NCBI RefSeq assembly: GCF_028463845.1
Contig: NZ_CP116805.1
Span: 2,356,001 to 2,420,000, forward strand
Reading direction: 5' to 3'
DNA: 64,000 nt
From: Gimibacter soli
Lineage (GTDB): Bacteria > Pseudomonadota > Alphaproteobacteria > Sphingomonadales > Kordiimonadaceae
The notes below the pieces were generated by a model. The model worked only from the letters and a program-made list of their open reading frames with translations, did not search any database and was not told the DNA's origin. Made by a program: the position numbers and the translations under genes. Of this stretch, positions 15,957 to 24,467 are shown one piece after another (positions within the stretch are counted from its first letter, which is position 1; each line of letters opens with the position of its first letter).

Positions 15957-18320
15957 TTATTCTTCGCCGAAGTTGACGGTCAGCTTCACACCCACGGTGC
16001 GCGGACGGCTGATGCCGAAACCGTGCGCCGGGAACAGCCCGTCAGGCGAGCCTTCGCTGGTGCCATCGAAATACTTGGCGTTGAACACGTTTTCCATATA
16101 GGCCGTGACCGACCAGCCTTCGTTGCTGGTCCAGCCGAGGCGGGCTGCAACATCGGTCCACCCGCCATTAACACCCGACGGGGTGTTGTCGAGGCCGCCG
16201 TAGGTCTTGCTTTGCGTACGGAAGTCAACCGACCCTGTGATCTCGCCCGCGTCACCGATCGGCTGGTGATAGGCAAGCACGCCGGCAAGCGTCCATTTGG
16301 GCGAACCCGGCAGGCGCGAGCCATCAGGCCCGATCACCACTTCGGTGCCATCCGGATAGGTGTAAACCGCACCGGTCACTTCGTTGGTGTTGTAGGAGCC
16401 CGAAACGAACATATCGAGGTTTTCGCTCAGGATCGCCTGCACGGTGGCTTCCGCGCCCCATGCCTTCACCTTGCCCACGTTCACAATCTTGGTGCCTGCA
16501 TCGAAGAAGTTCAGCTGCAGGTCCGTGTAGCGATAGTGATAGACGTTACCGTTGAGGCGGACGCGGCTGTCAAACAGGTCGCCCTTGAAGCCAACCTCAT
16601 AGGAGGTCACCTGCTCGGGGTCGAACGAGTTCGGCGTAGCGCCCGGGGTTGCAACGAGATCGTCGTCAACACCATCCGGGAACTCGTCGGTCGGGTTCAG
16701 GTTCACAGCGAACGAGCCGAAGCCGCCCGATTTGTAGCCTTTGGTGAGGCTGGCATAGATCATCCAGTCCTCATTCGGGCGGTAACGGGCGATGAAGCGC
16801 GGCGTGAACTTGTCCCACGACTTGCTGTCATAGACGAAACCGTCGGTCGTCAGGCCGAACATCCAGTAGGGGCCGAGGCCGGTATCGACCGGCAGCACGT
16901 TGATGCCGAAGTTCTTCTTGTCCTTGGTGTAGCGGATGCCGGCACCGATATCGAACTTCTCGCTGAACTCGTAGGTCGCCTCGAAATAGGCACCCCAGCC
17001 CGAATATTCACCGTCGACCATGTTGGCTTCAACCTGGCCTTCGGGGTTATATTCATAGTCCTCGCCATAGTAATATTGCGACATTTCCTGACAGGTCATG
17101 CCGTAATAGACGCCGCAAAGGACATCTTCACCAAGGGCGTTGCGGAACAGAACGTCGAGCTTTTCCTTATAGTAGGAAACGCCGCCGTACCACGACAGCG
17201 GGCCTTCGGTCTGGCCTACAAGGCGCAGTTCCTGCTCGAAATAGTCGCCCGACTGGGTCTGGGCATAGTCGTTGTAGCGGAAGGGCGCGCCGTCGAAATC
17301 TTCGGCGTAATCATAGTCATGATCCTTGTAGCCGGTGATCGACTGCAGGCTTGCGAAGCCAAGGTCGAAATTGATGTGCGCCTCGAGCGAGAGAACATCG
17401 CCGATATCGTAGTTGCCAAGGCCTTCGTCGGCATCCACATCACGGATATCACCGCGCGGGGTGACCGGGCCTTCGAGCACTTCTTCAAGCGAGTCCAGGA
17501 TACCGAAGGCATTGTTGGCGCGGTAAACCGAGCCGCTTTGCTCGCGGTCTTCATACTCGAGGATGAAGGTGCTGTCCCAGCTTTCGCCGCGCACGCCAAC
17601 GCTCGCCCGGAAGGCATCCTTGTTGTGCCATACCTGCTTGCGGGCTTCGGGATCGAACTGGTTGTCGACATAGCCGTCTTCTTCGCTGTGGTAAGCGGCA
17701 AGACGCACAGCAACCTTGTCGTTGATGCCATAGTTGAAGGCAGCTTCGCCTTCAAGAATGCCACGCTGGCCAACACCCATTTCCATATAGCCGGACGTCT
17801 GGTCGTACTTCGGCTTGGTGGTATAGAGGCTGACAGCGCCCGAGATTGCGTTACGGCCGAACAGGAAGCCCTGCGGCCCGCGCAGGACCTCGGCACGTTC
17901 CATATCGAACATCGAGGTCACAACAACGCCGTTACGGCCCTGATAGAGGCCGTTCTTGAAGAAGCCGACCGACGGATCGCCGCCGACGCCGAAGTCGTTC
18001 GTCGAGATACCGCGGATGTTGATATAGTCGATGAAGCTGTCTTTGCTGTCGCCCGCGAAGCCCGGGGTGAATTTCACCAGGTCTTTCACGTCGTCAAGAT
18101 TGACGCGCTTCTGGAAAGCCGCATCGAAGGCCGCAACGGCGAGCGGCACATCCTGCACCGATTCAGCACGTTTCTGGGCTTCAACGAGGATTTCCTCGAT
18201 CACCATCCCGTTGTTGTCGCCGGATTCCTGGGCAAACGCCTGCCCTGCCCCGGCAAGCAGCGCCGCGAACGACGCACCGGTCGTCAGCCAAGGCCGCTTT
18301 TTCTTTGTCGTGACTGCCAT
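15957..18320 (-). CDS. TonB-dependent outer-membrane receptor
   Basis: 787 aa. A signal peptide (about 1-31, ending G-Q-A-F-A-Q) leads to a plug domain with V-E-E-I-L-V-E-A-Q-K-R (TonB-box region), VKFTPGF, INIRGIST and VLRGPQGFLFGRNAISGAV. A 22-strand-type barrel of about 600 residues follows, with many aromatic strand ends. These receptors import siderophores, vitamins or larger nutrients across the outer membrane using TonB energy. The ATG at 18320 has AGGGAG 7 bp upstream. It lies between a TPR-sulfotransferase gene and an omega-aminotransferase in the amine region, so amine-containing substrates are possible. The C-terminus ends NFGEE instead of the usual terminal aromatic residue. Confidence 0.93.
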   Translation of the reverse strand: MAVTTKKKRPWLTTGASFAALLAGAGQAFAQESGDNNGMVIEEILVEAQKRAESVQDVPLAVAAFDAAFQKRVNLDDVKDLVKFTPGFAGDSKDSFIDYINIRGISTNDFGVGGDPSVGFFKNGLYQGRNGVVVTSMFDMERAEVLRGPQGFLFGRNAISGAVSLYTTKPKYDQTSGYMEMGVGQRGILEGEAAFNYGINDKVAVRLAAYHSEEDGYVDNQFDPEARKQVWHNKDAFRASVGVRGESWDSTFILEYEDREQSGSVYRANNAFGILDSLEEVLEGPVTPRGDIRDVDADEGLGNYDIGDVLSLEAHINFDLGFASLQSITGYKDHDYDYAEDFDGAPFRYNDYAQTQSGDYFEQELRLVGQTEGPLSWYGGVSYYKEKLDVLFRNALGEDVLCGVYYGMTCQEMSQYYYGEDYEYNPEGQVEANMVDGEYSGWGAYFEATYEFSEKFDIGAGIRYTKDKKNFGINVLPVDTGLGPYWMFGLTTDGFVYDSKSWDKFTPRFIARYRPNEDWMIYASLTKGYKSGGFGSFAVNLNPTDEFPDGVDDDLVATPGATPNSFDPEQVTSYEVGFKGDLFDSRVRLNGNVYHYRYTDLQLNFFDAGTKIVNVGKVKAWGAEATVQAILSENLDMFVSGSYNTNEVTGAVYTYPDGTEVVIGPDGSRLPGSPKWTLAGVLAYHQPIGDAGEITGSVDFRTQSKTYGGLDNTPSGVNGGWTDVAARLGWTSNEGWSVTAYMENVFNAKYFDGTSEGSPDGLFPAHGFGISRPRTVGVKLTVNFGEE

Positions 18321-18431
18321 TCTGTTTCTCCCTGACAATTCGATTTGCACATTTTTCCAGACTCAAACGCAATCGTGGTGGCCGTTCAAGGCACAAATGC
18401 CATGCGGACACCGTTTTTGGGCAAGGGGTTG

Positions 18432-20048
18432 TCAGACGGCAACACCTTGGGCCAGCAGTTCATTCCGCATCGCGGAAAGCTTGTCTTCATAGCGGCGCCA
18501 GCGACCGACCGAGCGCGTGTGGGCGGGCTCTCTCACCTGCGCCGCGCTCGCCGTCGTCACGGCGCCGTCGTTGTTGAAAAAGTCGAGGCAGGCGTCATCC
18601 CACGCAAGGCCGAGGGCCGCGATCAGGCGGCGGGTTTCGGCCTCCGTATCCGTCACCAGTTTTTCGTATTCGATCTCGATCAGGCGATCCCCGAGAAGGG
18701 CGCGCCAGTCCGTCATCAGTGACAGGTAGCGGGCATGGTGCCGCGCCATTTCCTGCTGATTGTAGGAATGCGGATAGGCTTCGGCGAAAAGCTGTTTGTA
18801 GCTTGCGAAGCAGCTATCCATCGGGTCGCGCCGCACATGCACGATCTTGGCGTTCGGCAAGGCGGCGGCGATAAGCGGCGCATACAGATAATTCACCGGC
18901 ATCTTGTCGATGAAATGCGACTTTGAGCCACGCACCGGCTTCGTTGCCTCGATATAGGCATGCCCGACAAGGCTAGCATCCATCGCGGCTATCGCTTCCA
19001 CCACCTCAGCGCTCATCGGCAACGGGGTTGAAAGGCCCGACAGGCGCTTCATGGACATGGCAAACTGTTGCAACTCACCCGCCGCCTCGACCTCGCCGTG
19101 TGCGGCAATGATCCGTTCCACCAGCGTGGTGCCGGTGCGCGGCTGGCCGACGATGAAGATCGGCGCATCTGCCGGTGTCTTGCCCTTCTGTGCCGCGAGC
19201 CATTCAGTGGTGAATGCAGATTTCAGCGCCGCAAACAGCTGTTCCTCGACGGCCTCGTCATAGTCCGTTGCTGCGCGTTTGGCAGCGGCACCGGCCTCGA
19301 AGGCTTCGAACGCGGCGTCCCAGTCCTCAAGGTCTTCCAGTTCCTTGCCGGTGGCATACAGGAGGAAGCTCTGGGACAGCGGCGTATAGCCGCGCGAGCC
19401 CAGATATTCAGCCATTTCCTCGATATGCTTGCGGTCCTTGGCCTTCGACATGCCAGCGATCATCCAGTGGGCGCGAGGCATATCGGGATGGGCCTTCAGG
19501 ACGATATCGAGCGCCGCCCGTGCCTCGTCAAACCGGCCGAGGAACAGGAGCGCGTTGGCACGGTTGAAGGCAAACTGCGGATGGCCGGGCTCTTTCGCTG
19601 TCGCCTTGTCAAACCAGCGCAGCGCTTCAGCCTGATCGCCAAGCGCGCTGAAGACCCCGCCGATCGTATCCATCACGATAGGCATTGCGGGCGACAACGC
19701 CACAGCGCGTTCCAGCGCGGTTTCGGCATTTCCGTATTGGCCGAGCATGGCATAGAGCCGGGCAAGCTGCGCCCAGCCCGCCGCGTCGCCCTCATCAAGA
19801 CCGACAACGGATTTGAAAGCCCTGACGGCGGTTGCCGTATCGCGGCTTTCGGATGCGATAAGGCCGACGAGGAAATGTGCCTCTTTCACGCGCGGGGCAT
19901 GGGTCAGCACTTCACGCGCGGCGGCGCCGGCCTCTCCAAGCTTGCGCGATGCGAAGGCCTGATAACCGCGCTTCAACAGAGCGGCCAGCCGGGCCTTGTC
20001 GGGCTCGCCTGTCCTTACGATTGTCTCTGTCGCACCTGCGTTCATCAT
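18432..20048 (-). CDS. TPR-repeat sulfotransferase family protein
   Basis: 538 aa. The N-terminal half (about 20-280) holds several tetratricopeptide-like helical repeats (A-A-G-W-A-Q-L-A-R-L-Y, G-N-A-E-T-A-L-E-R-A-V-A-L-S-P, and similar). The C-terminal half is a sulfotransferase domain: PAPS 5'-phosphosulfate loop G-Q-P-R-T-G-T-T (301-308), IDKMPVNY near 380, and the 3'-phosphate segment H-V-R-R-D-P-M-D-S-C-F-A-S near 400. The acceptor is unknown. The gene lies 19 bp after the PuuB-like start side and 111 bp before the TonB receptor, so it may be part of the same transcription unit. Confidence 0.88.
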   Translation of the reverse strand: MMNAGATETIVRTGEPDKARLAALLKRGYQAFASRKLGEAGAAAREVLTHAPRVKEAHFLVGLIASESRDTATAVRAFKSVVGLDEGDAAGWAQLARLYAMLGQYGNAETALERAVALSPAMPIVMDTIGGVFSALGDQAEALRWFDKATAKEPGHPQFAFNRANALLFLGRFDEARAALDIVLKAHPDMPRAHWMIAGMSKAKDRKHIEEMAEYLGSRGYTPLSQSFLLYATGKELEDLEDWDAAFEAFEAGAAAKRAATDYDEAVEEQLFAALKSAFTTEWLAAQKGKTPADAPIFIVGQPRTGTTLVERIIAAHGEVEAAGELQQFAMSMKRLSGLSTPLPMSAEVVEAIAAMDASLVGHAYIEATKPVRGSKSHFIDKMPVNYLYAPLIAAALPNAKIVHVRRDPMDSCFASYKQLFAEAYPHSYNQQEMARHHARYLSLMTDWRALLGDRLIEIEYEKLVTDTEAETRRLIAALGLAWDDACLDFFNNDGAVTTASAAQVREPAHTRSVGRWRRYEDKLSAMRNELLAQGVAV

Positions 20049-20067
20049 CCCCCCGGATATTCCCGCC

Positions 20068-21378
20068 TTAGAAAGCCCAGTCTCTGAAACGATACCATGC
20101 CATGCCGATTGCCTGCAGCGGATGCTTGAACATGCGCCCGCCGGGGAACGGCAAATGCTTCACCGAGGCCATGATGTCAAACCGTTTCGGGTCGCCCCCG
20201 ATGGCCTCTGCAATAATCTTGGCCGACATATGCGTCGGCGCCACGCCGTGGCCCGAATAGGCCTGCGCGTACCAGATATTCTTGTCGAGCTTGCCAACCT
20301 GCGGAATGCGGTTAAGGCCGATCCCCAGATACCCGCCCCACGAATATTCAACACGGATGTCTTTGAGCTCCGGGAACACTTTTTCCATGGCCGGGCGGAT
20401 CGATTTCTCAAGATCATGCGGATGCAGGCCGGAATAGTTGGCACGGCCCCCGAACAGGATGCGCCGGTCCGGGCTCATGCGGAAATAATCAAGCGCCCAG
20501 CGCTGGTCGCAAGCGGCAAAGCGCGCCGGCATCAGCTTTTTGGCAAGGTCTTCCGAAAGCTGTTCGGTCGCGAGGATATAACTGCCCGTCGGCAGGCAGC
20601 GCGCGGCGAGCGAGGGAACGAGTTCCCCCATATAGGCGTTGCCGGCGAGGATCACGTGATCGCAGACGACCTTGCCGCCTGTTGCTGTCACCACCGGCTT
20701 GTCACCGTATGCGACATGAGTGACCTCCGCGCCTTCAAAGATGCGCGCGCCATGCTTTTCGGCGGCCCGCGCCTCACCGCGCACAAGGTTCAAGGGGTGC
20801 ACCTGCCCCCAGCCCATGTTGACCCGGCCACCGACATAACGGTCGGAGCCGATATAGTTCTTCACGTCAGCCGCACCCACCATGCGCTGCTCGTGCGGAT
20901 AGCCATGGGCTTTCAGGACTTCCATCCCTTCCGCCAGCTCGTCCATCTCGCGCGGCTTCATGGCGGCATCGAAATAGCCCCATTCCAGATCGCAATCGAT
21001 CTGATATCTGGCGACCCAATCCTTGATGATATCGACGCATTCGACGCCCATGTCGAACACCGCCTGTGCGTTCGCCTTGCCGAAGGTCTTTTCCATCATC
21101 GGTGCATCGGTCATTTCCTGACCATAGCCGCCGATGACCTGCCCGCCGTTGCGGCCCGAAGCACCCCAGCCGATCAGGTTCTGCTCCAGCAGCACCACGG
21201 ACGCGCCGCGTTCCGCCAGATGAAGGGCCGCCGCCACACCGGTGAAACCGCCGCCGACAATGCAGACGTCGGCCTTCACCTCCCCTTCAAGACGCGCGAA
21301 AGGCGCCTCGTCCTTCAGGGTGGCGGTATAGTAGGAGGCCGGAAAACGGTCGCTATGTACTCGGTCGGTCAAACGCAT
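20068..21378 (-). CDS. puuB: FAD-dependent amine oxidase, gamma-glutamylputrescine oxidase-like (copy 1)
   Basis: 436 aa. A dinucleotide-binding loop V-G-G-G-F-T-G at about 41-47, the W-G-A-S-G-R-N-G-G-Q motif near 75 and the C-terminal G-Y-S-G-H-G-V-A segment identify a DAO-superfamily flavoenzyme of the PuuB group. PuuB oxidises the free amine of gamma-glutamylputrescine to an aldehyde with release of ammonia and peroxide. It follows a PuuA-like ligase by 18 bp on the same strand. A second, divergent copy starts at 23117; the two differ widely, so substrate preference probably differs. Confidence 0.85.
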   Translation of the reverse strand: MRLTDRVHSDRFPASYYTATLKDEAPFARLEGEVKADVCIVGGGFTGVAAALHLAERGASVVLLEQNLIGWGASGRNGGQVIGGYGQEMTDAPMMEKTFGKANAQAVFDMGVECVDIIKDWVARYQIDCDLEWGYFDAAMKPREMDELAEGMEVLKAHGYPHEQRMVGAADVKNYIGSDRYVGGRVNMGWGQVHPLNLVRGEARAAEKHGARIFEGAEVTHVAYGDKPVVTATGGKVVCDHVILAGNAYMGELVPSLAARCLPTGSYILATEQLSEDLAKKLMPARFAACDQRWALDYFRMSPDRRILFGGRANYSGLHPHDLEKSIRPAMEKVFPELKDIRVEYSWGGYLGIGLNRIPQVGKLDKNIWYAQAYSGHGVAPTHMSAKIIAEAIGGDPKRFDIMASVKHLPFPGGRMFKHPLQAIGMAWYRFRDWAF

Positions 21379-21396
21379 ATAAGTAACGGTCTTTCC

Positions 21397-22767
21397 TCAG
21401 ACAATCCTCAGATAGTGGCGATAGTCAGCCGAGCTGACGGCCCGGTGGAAGGCCAGTTCCTCGGACCCGCGCACCTGCACATAAAGATCGACGAAATCCT
21501 CGCCGAGATATTCTTTCATCACGTCCGCCTCCATCAGGCGGTCAAGCGCGATGCGCCAGCGGTTCGGCAGGACGTTCTCGAACACAACAGCGTCGAATTC
21601 GCCGCGCTTCGGGCCGGGGTCCAGCTGGTGTTCGAGCCCGAAGTGAGCGCCCGCGAGGATCGCCGCCAGCATCAGGTAGGGGCACGCATCGGCGCCGCAC
21701 ACACGGTGCTCGAAGCGACGATCCTTGCCAGAGGCCATCGGCAGGCGCACCGAGAGAAGCCGGTTGTTCTCGCCCCAGTTCGGCACCACGGGCGCGAAGA
21801 AATCGGGGTCGAAACGGCGGTAGCTGTTGGCGTTCGGCGCGAACAGCGCCGTCGCCTCAGGCATGGTTTCCAGAAGCCCGCCAACGGCATGCTTCAGCCG
21901 GTCTTCGCCGCCCTTGCCTTCGAAGATATTGTTGCCGTCCTTGTCGAGGATCGAGACGTGGGCATGCATGCCGTTCCCGGCTTCGTCCACCAGCGGCTTG
22001 GCCATGAAGCTCGCCAGCAGACCATATTTGAAGGCAACACCCTTGATGATGCGCTTCAGCATCATGGCGTAATCGCACATGCGCATCGGATCATCGATAT
22101 GCAGGAGATTGGCTTCAAACTGGCTGGAGCCATATTCGGTGACGATCCCGGTGATGGGCAGACCCTGCTCCTTGCAGACATCCTCCATCTCGTTGAGGAT
22201 TTCCTCATAATCATAGAGGACGTCCATATTATAGATGTTGCCGCCCTCGGCCTTCGGGAAGTCGTTCAGCGGCGACATCGGCACCGGCGGCACCGTGCTT
22301 GTGGCCTCGAAAAGATAGAATTCAAACTCCAGCGCCACCACAGGCTTCAGGCCGGCAGCGCGGTAGCGGGCAAGCACCCGGTTCAGCACCGAGCGCGGAT
22401 CCATGAAGAAGGGGCCGCTTTCCGAATCCATCATCGTCAGCATGATCTGGGCGGTCGGGTGTTTGGTCCAGGGAACCCGCACCAGCGAACCCGGCACCGG
22501 CATGCACACGCGGTCGGGGTCGGTGCCATACTCGTCGCTCACCGTATCGGCGGCGGCACCGTTGAAGGTGAGGAACGGCGTGGTGATCGGGAAAAGCGTG
22601 CCTTCCTTCGGCAGCTTCTTCAGCGCCTCGATTGGCAGCTGCTTGCCGCGGAAAAGGCCGTTCATATCCGGCAGCAACACCTCGATCACTTCCGTGTCGG
22701 GGTGGCGGGCGAGGAAGGCCTCGACCTCTTGCTCCAATGTAAGCTTCGCATCCTTCGGCATCGTCAT
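21397..22767 (-). CDS. puuA: Glutamine synthetase-like gamma-glutamylamine ligase (copy 1)
   Basis: 456 aa of glutamine synthetase fold. Metal and substrate motifs are visible: V-A-L-E-F-E-F-Y-L-F near 143, G-N-G-M-H-A-H-V-S near 263, N-S-Y-R-R-F near 312 and R-R-F-E-H-R-V-C-G-A-D near 350. No adenylylation-site Tyr loop of GlnA is seen, and the divergence favours gamma-glutamylputrescine synthetase or a related ligase that adds glutamate to an amine with ATP. It is the first gene of the minus-strand amine run, facing the divergent control region with two TGTGATCACA palindromes. Confidence 0.87.
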   Translation of the reverse strand: MTMPKDAKLTLEQEVEAFLARHPDTEVIEVLLPDMNGLFRGKQLPIEALKKLPKEGTLFPITTPFLTFNGAAADTVSDEYGTDPDRVCMPVPGSLVRVPWTKHPTAQIMLTMMDSESGPFFMDPRSVLNRVLARYRAAGLKPVVALEFEFYLFEATSTVPPVPMSPLNDFPKAEGGNIYNMDVLYDYEEILNEMEDVCKEQGLPITGIVTEYGSSQFEANLLHIDDPMRMCDYAMMLKRIIKGVAFKYGLLASFMAKPLVDEAGNGMHAHVSILDKDGNNIFEGKGGEDRLKHAVGGLLETMPEATALFAPNANSYRRFDPDFFAPVVPNWGENNRLLSVRLPMASGKDRRFEHRVCGADACPYLMLAAILAGAHFGLEHQLDPGPKRGEFDAVVFENVLPNRWRIALDRLMEADVMKEYLGEDFVDLYVQVRGSEELAFHRAVSSADYRHYLRIV

Positions 22768-22891
22768 ATACTCTACGTTTGGCGCACAGGTGGGCTGGCA
22801 CGAACGCCGGCCGGCATGCCAAGGGGCGGCAAGGACCGGCTGCCCGGAAAACGACCCTGAGATGGGTCACAATCGGTGCGGAATGGTGCAA

Positions 22892-22901
22892 TGTGATCAC
22901 A
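22892..22901. promoter_or_regulatory. Palindrome TGTGATCACA, copy A (candidate operator)
   Basis: Perfect 10-bp palindrome about 125 bp upstream of the minus-strand puuA. The outer GT...AC arrangement suits the dyad sites used by GntR-family regulators such as the one encoded at 27628; the link is inference. It is not a CRP site, because TGTGA and TCACA abut without the 6-bp spacer. Confidence 0.5.
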
Positions 22902-23036
22902 AGAAAGAGACTAAGTCAATGCCATCAGGATGCAGATTCGGCCAATAGCCGAGCTTCAGCAAGCATTGCGCGGGCTCCAATGCTCCCCGCAGTGCTTTCG
23001 TTGCGCATCCGATCCGTCTTGACGGAAACCATAATT

Positions 23037-23046
23037 TGTGATCACA
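23037..23046. promoter_or_regulatory. Palindrome TGTGATCACA, copy B (candidate operator)
   Basis: Second perfect copy, flanked AATT...TTTT, 71 bp upstream of the plus-strand puuB start and 145 bp from copy A. Repetition of the same palindrome in one divergent promoter region supports operator function. Confidence 0.55.
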
Positions 23047-23116
23047 TTTTGTCGAGGCGCGACTCTGAGTCGCTTCCGCCAGTCAATGCTACCCCAAGCT
23101 ACCTGGAATATAAATC

Positions 23117-24406
23117 ATGACCAGAAAACCCATCGAGCATACGGGCTCCTACTATGCTGCCACGGCGAACCCCTCGCCCGTGCGCCCCTCCCTGCAAGGC
23201 GACATCACGGCTGACGTGTGCGTGGTCGGCGCCGGCTATTCAGGCATCGTCAGCGCCCTGACGCTTGCCGAGCTTGGCTACAAGGTCGTTGTCCTTGAGA
23301 ATGCCAGGGTCGGTTGGGGCGCATCGGGGCGCAACGGCGGCCAGATCATCAACGGCTACAGCCGCGAAATCGAATATATCGAGGACCGCGTTGCCCCCTC
23401 ACAAGCCCGCATGATGGCCGACCTCGCGCTCGAGGGCGGCAATGTGATCCGCGAGAATGTGGCCAAATACAATATCCACTGCGACCTGAAGCATGGCTCA
23501 GTACTTGCCGCCTATACGCAGAAACAGATCCGCCATCTGGATGAAACCATCAAGGCATGGGCCGAGCGCGGTCGTGGCGGGCTTGAGCTGCTGGACAAGG
23601 CCGGCATCCGCGAGCAGGTCGGCACCGATATCTATGCCGGCGGCTGGATCGACCATAACGGCGGCCATATCCATCCGCTGAATCTCTGCCTCGGCGAGGC
23701 GGCGGCGGCTGAAAGCCTTGGCACCGTTATCTACGAGCAAACCAATGTGACCCGCGTTGACCACAATGCGGAAAAGCCTGTCGTTTACTGTGAAAACGGC
23801 AGCGTGACCGCCAATTACGTGGTCCTCGCCGGTAACGCCTATCTTGGCAAGACGGTGCCGGAGCTGGCTCCGAAGGTGCTGCCGGCCTCCACCCAGATCA
23901 TCGTCACCGAACCGCTTGGCGACCTTGCCGATGAATTGCTGCCCAATGGTTACTGCGTGGAGGACTGCAATTATGTCCTCGATTACTTCCGCCTGACGGC
24001 TGACAAACGGCTGCTCTTCGGTGGCGGCACGGTTTATGGCGGGCAGGATATTGCCGACGTCGAAAAGGCCCTTCGTCCCAACATGGAGAAAATCTTCCCC
24101 ATGCTGAAAGACAAGAAGGTGGACTTCGGCTGGCAGGGCAATATCGCCCTCACCTGGATCCGCCTGCCCCATGTCGGCCGGCTCGGCAAATCCACTTTCT
24201 TCACCCAAGGCTATTCCGGCCACGGGGTGACAAGTTCACACATGATGGGCCGTGTTCTCGGACACGCCATTCATGGCCAGGCAACCGCCTTCGATGCCTT
24301 TGCGGGCATTCCGGCGCGCAGTTTCCCCGGTGGCCAGCTCCTCAGCGTTCCGCTGTCGACCATCGGCTGCTGGTACTATTCGATGCGAGACAAGCTAGGA
24401 ATCTGA
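23117..24406 (+). CDS. puuB: FAD-dependent amine oxidase, gamma-glutamylputrescine oxidase-like (copy 2)
   Basis: 429 aa. FAD-binding loop V-G-A-G-Y-S-G at about 37-43, W-G-A-S-G-R-N-G-G-Q near 71, a substrate/flavin region L-D-Y-F-R-L-T-A-D-K-R-L-L-F-G-G near 290 and G-Y-S-G-H-G-V near 370. It belongs to the same PuuB branch as the gene at 20068. It opens the plus-strand run puuB-membrane protein-puuD-puuA-regulator. The expected reaction is oxidation of a gamma-glutamylated diamine to the aldehyde; a PuuC-type dehydrogenase for the next step is missing from the window. Confidence 0.87.
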   Translation: MTRKPIEHTGSYYAATANPSPVRPSLQGDITADVCVVGAGYSGIVSALTLAELGYKVVVLENARVGWGASGRNGGQIINGYSREIEYIEDRVAPSQARMMADLALEGGNVIRENVAKYNIHCDLKHGSVLAAYTQKQIRHLDETIKAWAERGRGGLELLDKAGIREQVGTDIYAGGWIDHNGGHIHPLNLCLGEAAAAESLGTVIYEQTNVTRVDHNAEKPVVYCENGSVTANYVVLAGNAYLGKTVPELAPKVLPASTQIIVTEPLGDLADELLPNGYCVEDCNYVLDYFRLTADKRLLFGGGTVYGGQDIADVEKALRPNMEKIFPMLKDKKVDFGWQGNIALTWIRLPHVGRLGKSTFFTQGYSGHGVTSSHMMGRVLGHAIHGQATAFDAFAGIPARSFPGGQLLSVPLSTIGCWYYSMRDKLGI

Positions 24407-24407
24407 C

Positions 24408-24449
24408 GCCCGGATGGCATAGACTTCTGATCCGGGCAATTCAGCCCGG
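24408..24449 (+). promoter_or_regulatory. Mutually exclusive hairpins between puuB copy 2 and the membrane protein gene
   Basis: GCCCGGA (24408-24414) can pair with TCCGGGC (24431-24437), while CCGGGC (24432-24437) can instead pair with GCCCGG (24444-24449). The shared middle segment makes the two stems exclusive. No T-run follows, so this looks like an RNA processing or translation-tuning element rather than a terminator. Confidence 0.4.
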
Positions 24450-24467
24450 TTCCAATGGGATAATGGG

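Larger units (their letters stand above)
22768..23116. promoter_or_regulatory. Divergent control region of the two amine-catabolic operons
   Basis: 349 bp without a supported gene, lying between the start codons of puuA copy 1 (minus) and puuB copy 2 (plus). It is AT-richer than its flanks and contains two identical palindromes (22892-22901 and 23037-23046) described separately. No open frame here has a coding character; no convincing sigma70 pair could be assigned. Confidence 0.7.

Noticed and set aside
15912-18335. 807-codon open frame on the plus strand
   Set aside because: It is the antisense shadow of the TonB receptor; composition is His/Arg/Val biased and no domain is recognisable.
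19996-22860. 954-codon open frame on the plus strand
   Set aside because: It is antisense to the PuuB-like, PuuA-like genes and part of the sulfotransferase; those have clear catalytic motifs, this frame has none.
22892-22901. CRP binding site
   Set aside because: TGTGA and TCACA abut; a CRP site needs a 6-bp spacer.
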